This document shows, piece after piece, positions 55,746-63,254 of a stretch of DNA of 64,000 nucleotides; within the stretch, counting starts at the first letter, position 1, and the number at the start of each line of letters is the position of its first letter. Made by a program: the position numbers and the translations under genes. The stretch is from Flaviramulus multivorans (GTDB lineage: Bacteria; Bacteroidota; Bacteroidia; Flavobacteriales; Flavobacteriaceae). The DNA lies in assembly GCF_021728415.1 (NCBI RefSeq), contig NZ_JAKKDV010000001.1, positions 1 through 64,000 on the forward strand, in the 5' to 3' direction. A model generated the notes under the pieces. It ran no database searches, was not told the origin of the DNA, and worked only from the letters and a program-made list of their open reading frames with translations.

Positions 55746-55753
55746 TACATTTG
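55746..55753 (+). promoter_or_regulatory. -7 box of the ligase-cluster plus-strand operon
   Basis: TACATTTG matches TAnnTTTG and lies 36 bases upstream of the first gene. A TTG at the standard distance was not seen. The 120 bases before it are extremely A+T-rich. Confidence 0.6.
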
Positions 55754-55788
55754 CGCGCTAATTTTTTATCTAACTAAAAATCAATCGA

Positions 55789-56493
55789 TTGAAAGAAGAA
55801 TATCATAAATGGTACTCACCTACCTTAAGTAAAGATATAGAAATGCTAGTGTTTGGTCATGCAGGCTATCCACTAGTCTTGTTCCCAACCACTATGGGTC
55901 GCTATTATGAATGTAAAGATTTCAAACTTATCGAATCTGTAAGATGGTTTTTGGAAGAAGGCTTGGTACAAATATATTGCCCTGATAGTATTAATGAATT
56001 AAGTTGGTACAATAAGGGTATTCATCCTGCTGATAGAGTAAAAAACCATGTATGGTACGATGAATTTATTCTAAACGAAGTAGTCAACCCTATTTGTCAA
56101 CAAAAAAACTTACCAAAAGTTGCTATAGCAGGTGTTAGTTTTGGTGGTTACCATGCTGCAAATTTCGCATTTAAGCACCCTGAAAAAGTGAGCCATATGT
56201 TTAGTTTAAGTGGTTCTTTTGATATTAAATCTTTTTTAGACGGCTATTATGATGATAATGTGTATTTTAATAACCCAGTAGATTTTCTACCAAACAGTAA
56301 TCATCCAGACCTTTGGAAAATGAAAATTATTCTTGGAGTTGGCGAATGGGATATTTGCTTAGAAGCTAACCAAAAAATGGCTAAAATACTTAGCGATAAA
56401 AACATCCCTTTTTGGTTTGACGAACGAAAATGGGCAGAACATGATTGGCCAATTTGGAGACAGATGTTTCCGCACTATTTATCAAAAATTTAA
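55789..56493 (+). CDS. Esterase-like alpha/beta hydrolase of the ligase cluster
   Basis: A 234-residue alpha/beta hydrolase of the PF00756 esterase type. The likely triad is Ser117 in G-V-S-F-G-G, Asp188 in G-E-W-D-I, and His218 in A-E-H-D-W. The N-terminus K-W-Y-S-P-T-L-S-K-D-I-E-M-L-V-F-G-H-A-G is characteristic of a small subgroup in this phylum. The start is TTG at 55789, since the first ATG is at residue 19 within a strand. It opens the operon with an ATP-grasp ligase 22 bases downstream. A second, different esterase closes the convergent operon. Likely roles are hydrolysis or transfer of an acyl or peptide product, by inference. Confidence 0.8.
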   Translation: MKEEYHKWYSPTLSKDIEMLVFGHAGYPLVLFPTTMGRYYECKDFKLIESVRWFLEEGLVQIYCPDSINELSWYNKGIHPADRVKNHVWYDEFILNEVVNPICQQKNLPKVAIAGVSFGGYHAANFAFKHPEKVSHMFSLSGSFDIKSFLDGYYDDNVYFNNPVDFLPNSNHPDLWKMKIILGVGEWDICLEANQKMAKILSDKNIPFWFDERKWAEHDWPIWRQMFPHYLSKI

Positions 56494-56515
56494 TTAACCA
56501 TTAACTATATCTTTT

Positions 56516-57490
56516 ATGAAAAAAATCGGCATTTTATTTGGGCAAGAGAACACATTTCCACCAGCATTTATTAATCGCGTTAATGAAAAAATAAAAGAAC
56601 AAGGCATTAAAGATATGATGGCGGAAGCGGTTTTAATTGAAACTGTAGAGCAAGCAAAATCTGATGAATACGCCGTAATTATTGATAGAATTTCGCAAGA
56701 TGTTCCCTTTTACAGGGCCTTTCTAAAAAATGCTGCTATTACAGGAACTGCTGTAATAAACAACCCATTTTGGTGGAGTGCCGATGAAAAATTTTTCAAC
56801 AATGCATTAGCCGAAAAAGTTGGTGTTCCTGTTCCTAAAACATTTATATTACCAACATCTCATAGGCCGCCCGATACCACCGAGAACTCCTTTAGAAATA
56901 TGAAATTCCCATTTAACTGGGATAAGATGTTTGAAACTATTGGTTTTCCTGCATACATGAAGCCACATGATGGCGGTGGCTGGAAAAGTGTTTATCGCGT
57001 AGATAATCCTGAAGATTTATGGAAAAAACATGGTGAAACCGAAAATTTGGTAATGATGCTACAAGAAGAAATCAATTTTACCGAATACTTTAGGTGCTAT
57101 GTTTTAAACACTGATAAAGTACATATCATGCAATACGAACCTCGTAACCCGCATCATTTGCGCTATGTTATTGATGGTCCACCAGTAAAAAAAGAAATAT
57201 TAGATTTAGTTGAAAAATATTGCATCAGACTTAATAAAGCTTTAGGATACGATTTTAATACCGTAGAGTTTGCTGTGAGAGATGGAATACCTTATGCCAT
57301 CGATTTTTGTAATCCTGCACCAGACGCCGATATACATTCTGTTGGACAAGAAAACTTTGATTGGATAGTTGAGAATGCAGCAGATATGGCAATTGAAAAA
57401 GCAAAACAATACAAAAAAGGTAAAATGAATTTAACATGGGGTACATTTGTTAAAGATCAAATTACAGGCAAAAAAACATCATTTAAATAA
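56516..57490 (+). CDS. ATP-grasp ligase 1
   Basis: A 324-residue protein with an ATP-grasp fold. An N-terminal Rossmann-like segment (I-G-I-L-F-G-Q-E-N-T-F-P) is followed by the ATP lid region around P-A-Y-M-K-P-H-D-G-G-G-W (about residues 145-156), where Lys binds ATP. The C-terminal metal-binding part is V-E-F-A-V-R-D-G-I-P-Y-A-I-D-F-C-N-P-A-P-D. Members ligate a carboxylate to an amine using ATP, via an acylphosphate. It is the second gene of the plus-strand operon, nine bases before the GCS2-family gene. The substrate is not known. Confidence 0.8.
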   Translation: MKKIGILFGQENTFPPAFINRVNEKIKEQGIKDMMAEAVLIETVEQAKSDEYAVIIDRISQDVPFYRAFLKNAAITGTAVINNPFWWSADEKFFNNALAEKVGVPVPKTFILPTSHRPPDTTENSFRNMKFPFNWDKMFETIGFPAYMKPHDGGGWKSVYRVDNPEDLWKKHGETENLVMMLQEEINFTEYFRCYVLNTDKVHIMQYEPRNPHHLRYVIDGPPVKKEILDLVEKYCIRLNKALGYDFNTVEFAVRDGIPYAIDFCNPAPDADIHSVGQENFDWIVENAADMAIEKAKQYKKGKMNLTWGTFVKDQITGKKTSFK

Positions 57491-57499
57491 TAGTTGTCT

Positions 57500-58594
57500 A
57501 TGGATTTTACATTAGGCATTGAAGAAGAATACCAAGTTATAGATCCTGTAACTAGAGAATTAGTTTCTCACGACCAGCAAATTGTTATTGAGGCAGCAAA
57601 AGTACTTGACGAGCAAGTAAAAGCCGAAATGCATCAAGCTGTTGTGGAAGTTGGCACAAATATTTGTAAAAATATAACCGAAGCTAGATCAGAAATTATT
57701 CATTTACGCAAATCTATTTCCGATATAGCAAAAGGGCTAGGTTTTAGAATTGGCGCTGCCGGAACACATCCCTTTTCTGAATGGCAAAAACAACTTATAA
57801 CACCCAATCCACGTTACGATGAAATTGTAAACGAGCTTCAAGACACAGCGCGTTCTAATTTAATTTTCGGACTTCACGTACATGTAGGTATTGAGGATAA
57901 GGCATTGGCGCTTCACCTAACTAATGCGATGCGTTATTTTTTACCACATTTGTATGCTTTATCGACTAATTCACCATTTTGGGAAGGAAGAAATACGGGC
58001 TTTAAATCATTCCGATCTAAAGTATTCGATAAATTTCCAAGAACTGGCATACCTGGTGTGTTTGACAATTTAACTGATTACGAAAACTACGTTAAGCTTT
58101 TGGTAAAAACGAAATGTATTGACAACCCAAAAAAAATATGGTGGGATATTAGAATTCATCCTTTCTTCCCTACCCTAGAAGTTCGTATCTGTGATGTACC
58201 GATGACGGTTGATGAAACCCTAAGTATCGCTGCATTGATTCAAGCAATAGTTGCCAAACTTTATAAGTTAAAAATGCAAAACTTAAATTTTATAACCTAT
58301 CACAGAGCCTTAATTAACGAGAATAAATGGCGTGCGGGTAGATATGGTATTGATGGAAAAATGATTGATTTTGGTAAAGAATGTGAAGTTGAAACACGGC
58401 TGTTGCTTGAAGAATTATTAGCTTTTGTTGATGATGTTGTTGATGAATTAGGGTCAAGAAAGGAAATTGAGAACGTAAGAAATATAATGAAAAATGGTAC
58501 TGGAGCCGATAGGCAATTGGCTGTTTTTAAAGAAACTAAAGATTTAACTAAAGTAGTCGATTATATTATGGAACAAACTATTTTAGATACCTAA
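57500..58594 (+). CDS. Carboxylate-amine ligase, GCS2 (COG2170/YbdK) family
   Basis: The start chosen is the ATG at 57500 (MDFTLGIEEEYQVIDP); a TTG six bases earlier is less likely. About 364 residues match the GCS2 family, distant from glutamate-cysteine ligase. Landmarks are G-I-E-E-E-Y-Q near the start, G-L-H-V-H-V-G-I near 125, and the R-I-H-P-F-F-P-T-L-E-V-R-I-C-D-V-P segment near 230. Such enzymes link a carboxylate to an amine with ATP. The co-encoded ligases and amidotransferase point to a multi-step synthesis. It is third in the operon, 13 bases before the amidotransferase gene. Confidence 0.85.
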   Translation: MDFTLGIEEEYQVIDPVTRELVSHDQQIVIEAAKVLDEQVKAEMHQAVVEVGTNICKNITEARSEIIHLRKSISDIAKGLGFRIGAAGTHPFSEWQKQLITPNPRYDEIVNELQDTARSNLIFGLHVHVGIEDKALALHLTNAMRYFLPHLYALSTNSPFWEGRNTGFKSFRSKVFDKFPRTGIPGVFDNLTDYENYVKLLVKTKCIDNPKKIWWDIRIHPFFPTLEVRICDVPMTVDETLSIAALIQAIVAKLYKLKMQNLNFITYHRALINENKWRAGRYGIDGKMIDFGKECEVETRLLLEELLAFVDDVVDELGSRKEIENVRNIMKNGTGADRQLAVFKETKDLTKVVDYIMEQTILDT

Positions 58595-58607
58595 AAGAAG
58601 AAAGGAA

Positions 58608-59426
58608 ATGCAGAGTGATAAAGTAAAATTAGCAATTTTAGACATGAACAACAATGAACCCAACCAGGGTTTACGTTGTATAGTTGATATTGTAAAATCG
58701 TTTAAAAAAGAAGTAGATTTTGAAGTATTTGATGTAAGAGCAAAAAATGAATTGCCCGATTTGAGCTTTGATATTTATATTTCTAGTGGTGGTCCTGGTA
58801 GTCCTTTAGAAAATGAACCTTGGCGCCAACCTTATCTAAATTTAATACAAAACCTTTGGGATTTTAATTTAAAATCTAACCATCAGAAAAAGCATGTATT
58901 TTTTATTTGTTACTCTTTTCAGGTGGTTTGTCATTACTTTGAATTAGGCGAAATAAAACCTCGAAAAAGTACTTCGTTTGGTATTTTGCCCGTTCATAAA
59001 ACAGCTGCTGGTAAAAAAGATATTATTTTAAAAGGTTTAGACGATCCTTTTTATGCAGTCGATTCTCGCGATTGGCAACTTATTCAACCTCGATTAGCTG
59101 TTTTTAAAGAACATGGTGCTTCTATTTTAAGTTTAGAAAAAATAAGAACTCATGTTGAATACGAACGCGCAATTATGGCGGTACGCTTTTCCAAAGAATT
59201 TATAGGTACACAATTTCATCCTGAAGCAGACCCGGTTGGTATGTACGCCCATTTTTCAGAAGACGCTAATAAACAAAAAGTAATTACCAATTTTGGTGAA
59301 GCTAAATACAATCAAATGATGGATAGAATAGACGACCCTGATAAAATTATCAAAACCTATCAGCATATTTTACCAACATTTATTCGAAGAGCCATCAAAC
59401 AACATACACAACAATTAATTTCTTAA
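58608..59426 (+). CDS. Class I glutamine amidotransferase-like protein
   Basis: A 272-residue protein with the class I GATase fold. The oxyanion strand reads S-S-G-G-P-G-S-P. The nucleophile elbow is F-I-C-Y-S-F-Q with Cys101, where the usual G-x-C-x-G-x-Q has lost its two glycines. The catalytic His204 and Glu206 lie in Q-F-H-P-E-A-D. The triad is complete, so glutaminase or peptidase-like activity is possible. It would supply ammonia to one of the ligases, a plausible but unproven role. The ATP-grasp 2 gene starts seven bases downstream. Confidence 0.8.
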   Translation: MQSDKVKLAILDMNNNEPNQGLRCIVDIVKSFKKEVDFEVFDVRAKNELPDLSFDIYISSGGPGSPLENEPWRQPYLNLIQNLWDFNLKSNHQKKHVFFICYSFQVVCHYFELGEIKPRKSTSFGILPVHKTAAGKKDIILKGLDDPFYAVDSRDWQLIQPRLAVFKEHGASILSLEKIRTHVEYERAIMAVRFSKEFIGTQFHPEADPVGMYAHFSEDANKQKVITNFGEAKYNQMMDRIDDPDKIIKTYQHILPTFIRRAIKQHTQQLIS

Positions 59427-59433
59427 AATTGAT

Positions 59434-60630
59434 ATGTTAGACAAATATAGAAATGCATTTAATAGTGATTTTAAGCAAGAAACCTATCAAGCTTTATTGA
59501 ATGATGTAAGTCAGACGTTTAATTATACACCTATATTTAAAATTGCTGAAACGCCTATATTTATATCTAACGACTTAAAAAAAAGATTGATTAATGCATG
59601 TCATGATATTATGTCTGTAATTAATCAGCCTAATTTTAAAACGCTAACAGAAAGTGCTTTTTTTGATGATAAAATGAAAGTGCCTAATGAAGATGAGCAC
59701 TCTAAATTTATACAATTAGATTTTGGAATTTGCTTGGACGAAAATGGAAATCCTACTCCCAAGCTCATTGAGCTTCAAGGCTTCCCCTCATTGTATTGCT
59801 TTCAGCATTTTATAGGAAGTATGTATCGAAAACATTATAACATTCCTAATCATCTTTCCATACACCCAACAGGAATTACATCAAAAGAATTTATTGAAAC
59901 ATTGCGTACAGAAATTGTTGGAGATACCAATCCTAAACAAGTTATTTTATTAGAAATTGAACCCGACAAACAAGCCACAGCTATTGATTTTTATTGTACC
60001 ACCGAATTATTGGGAGTTAAAGTTTTATGCATAAGCAAACTGATTAAAAAAGGAAAAAAACTATTTTATAAAGATGATGAAGGAAATAACATTCAAGTTT
60101 TAAAAATTTATAACCGCATTATTTTTGATGAACTTGATCAACGTGATGATTTAAAACGTGAATTTGATTTTAGTGACGAAGTTGACGTTGAATGGGTTGG
60201 TCACCCCAATTGGTTTTTCAGAATCAGTAAATACACAATGCCTTTATTAAAAGGTGATTATGTGCCAAAATCGTATTATTTAAATCAATTAGAATCTATT
60301 CCAGAAGATTTAGAAAATTATGTTTTAAAACCGCTGTATTCTTTTGCAGGTGCTGGCGTTCAATTACATGTAACCCCTGACATGATTAAAAATATAGCAA
60401 ACAAATCAAACTATTTACTACAAGAAAAAGTGGCTTACCACCCTATTATAGAAACCTTGGATATTCCTGCAAAATGTGAAATCCGGATGATGCTAATACA
60501 TAGCAAAAAAGATAATACTACTAAAATTGTGAGCAATCTTGCACGGTTAAGCAAAGGCGAAATGATAGGTGTTAAATATAATAAAGATAAAACTTGGGTT
60601 GGTGGTAGTGTTTGTTTCTTTGAATTATAA
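59434..60630 (+). CDS. ATP-grasp ligase 2 (divergent)
   Basis: A 398-residue protein. The ATP-grasp core is recognised in the C-terminal half from N-Y-V-L-K-P-L-Y-S-F-A-G-A-G-V-Q-L (about residue 290), where Lys and the glycine-rich loop bind ATP, and from Y-L-L-Q-E-K-V-A-Y near 325. The N-terminal half (about 1-200) carries I-E-L-Q-G-F-P-S-L-Y and other conserved-looking segments but no known domain. It resembles the ATP-grasp proteins found next to GCS2 and GATase genes. It is last in the plus-strand operon, 11 bases from the convergent ATP-grasp 3 gene. Confidence 0.65.
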   Translation: MLDKYRNAFNSDFKQETYQALLNDVSQTFNYTPIFKIAETPIFISNDLKKRLINACHDIMSVINQPNFKTLTESAFFDDKMKVPNEDEHSKFIQLDFGICLDENGNPTPKLIELQGFPSLYCFQHFIGSMYRKHYNIPNHLSIHPTGITSKEFIETLRTEIVGDTNPKQVILLEIEPDKQATAIDFYCTTELLGVKVLCISKLIKKGKKLFYKDDEGNNIQVLKIYNRIIFDELDQRDDLKREFDFSDEVDVEWVGHPNWFFRISKYTMPLLKGDYVPKSYYLNQLESIPEDLENYVLKPLYSFAGAGVQLHVTPDMIKNIANKSNYLLQEKVAYHPIIETLDIPAKCEIRMMLIHSKKDNTTKIVSNLARLSKGEMIGVKYNKDKTWVGGSVCFFEL

Positions 60631-60641
60631 ATAGCTATTTA

Positions 60642-61841
60642 TTATCTCAGTTTATCCGGTGCTGGCAAACTTGCATGAAACTCATTAGCAATACGATTGG
60701 TATAATTATCTAATAATTGTAAAACACGCTCACTAGAATCAGACACTACAATAAACCCTATATGCCATGGTTTATGCATGCGCCATACAATTTCTTTATC
60801 CGTAAAACTGGATGTGTCAGGATATTCGTATCGACTTAACGACACTACAATTCCAGCATATTTATCATGAATTTTTGGTAAAATATACTTTTGCTGCTTT
60901 AAATTATCGGATTCAATTTTTGCCCATTCACTCCATAAATTAACACCAGAAGCAAAAGCTACCATTTCAGCTAAATTAGCGCCTCCAACTCTAGATGATG
61001 TTTCAAGAAAAAACAATTCACCTGTTGCTTTGGAAGCGATAAATTCAGTATGAGACGCACCAAATTGCATCCCGAAAGCGTTCATAACCTCAGCATTCAT
61101 TTTTCTAAGTGCTTTCTCTATTTTAGAATTGATTTCGCAAGTAGCTGACCTGAAAATACCGCCACCGTGTGCTACTTCAAACGGTGTGTCTAAATATTTA
61201 CTAACTCTAGAAAAAACTACTTTCCCGTCAACATTTAATCCATCAACATGATACACATCTCCAGGCGCAAATTTTTCTACTAAAAATTCGTCACGCTCAT
61301 CACCAAGACTATGTACAATTTCCCAAAGTTCATTTTTTGACTGTATTTTTTTTATTCCAGCAGCGGATGCCTCCGAGCGAGGTTTTAACAACCATGGCGG
61401 ACTTACGCTATCTGCATAATTATTAATATCACTATCGTTAAACAAAGGTGTAAATTCTGGCACGTTAACACCTTCATTTTTTGCTTTTATTCGCATTGCC
61501 AATTTATCTCTAAAATAGCGCGCTGTAGTACTACCCATCCCTGGCATTCTAAAATGCTCACGTATAGCTGCAACATGTTCAACATCAAAATCATCTAAAG
61601 CTACGAACCGGTCAAATTTTATACTCCTGTATTTAAAAGCTAATCCTTTAATGATATCTTTCGTATTCCAATTTTCAATATAAAACACATCATCTATACA
61701 TTCCCAAGGCCAATTTTCGTGCTCCAGTTTTTTCATGGTTAACAGGTACACATTGTTCCCTTCGGCTTTACATCGTTTTATAAAATCTTCACCTTTAAAA
61801 TAAGTAGAAATACAAACAAAATTGAGTGGTTGTTTAGACAT
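60642..61841 (-). CDS. ATP-grasp ligase 3
   Basis: A 399-residue protein with a standard ATP-grasp of the carboxylase/amino-acid ligase type. A Rossmann-like N-terminus is followed by a linker with R-D-K-L-A-M-R-I-K-A-K (about 110-120), then P-W-L-L-K-P-R-S-E-A-S-A-A-G-I, whose Lys and Gly bind ATP. The metal-binding core is T-G-E-L-F-F-L-E-T-S-S-R-V-G-G-A. Such enzymes form amide or peptide bonds. It is the last gene of the minus-strand operon and starts six bases after the aminopeptidase stop, so it belongs with the other two ligases functionally, despite the opposite strand. Confidence 0.85.
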   Translation of the reverse strand: MSKQPLNFVCISTYFKGEDFIKRCKAEGNNVYLLTMKKLEHENWPWECIDDVFYIENWNTKDIIKGLAFKYRSIKFDRFVALDDFDVEHVAAIREHFRMPGMGSTTARYFRDKLAMRIKAKNEGVNVPEFTPLFNDSDINNYADSVSPPWLLKPRSEASAAGIKKIQSKNELWEIVHSLGDERDEFLVEKFAPGDVYHVDGLNVDGKVVFSRVSKYLDTPFEVAHGGGIFRSATCEINSKIEKALRKMNAEVMNAFGMQFGASHTEFIASKATGELFFLETSSRVGGANLAEMVAFASGVNLWSEWAKIESDNLKQQKYILPKIHDKYAGIVVSLSRYEYPDTSSFTDKEIVWRMHKPWHIGFIVVSDSSERVLQLLDNYTNRIANEFHASLPAPDKLR

Positions 61842-61847
61842 AATCTT

Positions 61848-63254
61848 CTAGTTTAAAGATTTAATATAATTGGTAATCAATTGCACCCCAAACCCTGATG
61901 CACTTTTCATTTTAGAATATTGAGAATCACCAAAAGCGACACCAGCAATATCTAAATGCATCCAATTTTTATGAGACTCGGTAAAAGCTTCTAAAAATTT
62001 AGCCGCATTAATAGCTCCAGCAATTGGCTTACCACTAAAGTTACGCAAATCAGCAATATCTGAATGCAAATCTGCCTCAAAATCTTCAAATAATGGCAAT
62101 TGCCATACGCGTTCGTTAATTTTAAAACCTATGTCAGACATATTTTTAGCCATTTGCTGATTATTAGTAAACATACCAGCAGCAGAGAATCCTAAAGTTC
62201 TAACAACGCTACCGGTTAAGGTTGCTAAATCAATAACTTTTTCTGGTTTAAATTGCTTGATTATATAACTTAAGCCGTCTGCCAAAACAAGTCTACCCTC
62301 AGCATCGGTATCAATAATTTCAATAGTTTTACCAGAATAGGAATTAATAACATCTCCTGGTCTGTAACTATTTTTATCTACTGCATTTTCTGCCGAAGCT
62401 ACAATACCAACAAGGTTTACATCTAGCTTTAATTTGGCAACAAGCTCTACAACACCTAAAACAACTGCTGCACCACCCATATCACTTTTCATGTAATGCA
62501 AATTGGTTGAAGGTTTAATAGATAGTCCTCCACTATCAAACGTAATACCCTTACCAACCAAACCTATATCAATTTTAGCATTTGGTTTTGAAATATATTC
62601 TGTAACTATTACCACAGGCGGATTTATACTGCCTTGGCCTACAGCCAATACAGCGTCAAATTTTTGTTTCTTTAACTCGTCCTTGTGAAAAACAGTACAT
62701 TTATAGTGGTGTTTTTTTGCTGATTTAGTTGCCCATTCTCCTAAATATTCGGGTGTTTTGTAGTTTGCTGGTGCATCTACCAATGCTTTTATTTGATTGA
62801 TAGTTTCACCAGTAGATTTACCTTCGCTTATTTGAGTTGTTACCTCTTTTTTTGATATGAAATTAACCTCTAAGGGAGCTTCTTTTTTCTGTTCAGATTT
62901 AAACTGACCGATTTGGTAATCAGACAACTCTATACCAATAACAGCTTGCTTTATTTCTTCATCAGAAAGCAATTCGGCATACACTTGAATGTTTTTTTTC
63001 CAATACTTCTTGTTATCAAAAGCTAACTTCCTAAAAGCTTCACTTATTTTTATTGATTCTTTTTCTTCTCCAATTCCTAAAAGGTAAATTCGATTACCTG
63101 AAGAACTATAAACGAGTTGATATGTTGAGAACTCACCCTCAAAATCCAGGTGTTTTATAGAAATAAATTCTGATACATGTTTTAGATTTCCTTTTCTGCA
63201 AGGAACAATGATATCCTCAGCTTTATCTAATTTCGGAATATTATTATATATCAT
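61848..63254 (-). CDS. Leucyl aminopeptidase-like peptidase (M17)
   Basis: A 468-residue M17 metallo-aminopeptidase. The catalytic core is complete: V-G-K-G-I-T-F-D-S-G-G-L (metal and catalytic Lys), M-K-S-D-M-G-G-A-A, and the signature D-T-D-A-E-G-R-L, where the usual first residue is Asn rather than Asp. The N-terminal domain is divergent. The enzyme removes N-terminal amino acids from peptides; in this context it might trim or recycle the product of the ligases. It overlaps the esterase gene by four bases (ATGA), which shows coupled translation. Confidence 0.85.
   Translation of the reverse strand: MIYNNIPKLDKAEDIIVPCRKGNLKHVSEFISIKHLDFEGEFSTYQLVYSSSGNRIYLLGIGEEKESIKISEAFRKLAFDNKKYWKKNIQVYAELLSDEEIKQAVIGIELSDYQIGQFKSEQKKEAPLEVNFISKKEVTTQISEGKSTGETINQIKALVDAPANYKTPEYLGEWATKSAKKHHYKCTVFHKDELKKQKFDAVLAVGQGSINPPVVIVTEYISKPNAKIDIGLVGKGITFDSGGLSIKPSTNLHYMKSDMGGAAVVLGVVELVAKLKLDVNLVGIVASAENAVDKNSYRPGDVINSYSGKTIEIIDTDAEGRLVLADGLSYIIKQFKPEKVIDLATLTGSVVRTLGFSAAGMFTNNQQMAKNMSDIGFKINERVWQLPLFEDFEADLHSDIADLRNFSGKPIAGAINAAKFLEAFTESHKNWMHLDIAGVAFGDSQYSKMKSASGFGVQLITNYIKSLN

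Noticed and set aside
60628-60641. 14-bp palindrome TAAATAGCTATTTA between the convergent stops as a terminator
   Set aside because: It has almost no G-C pairs and no loop, so it would be too unstable; it may be chance in A+T-rich DNA.
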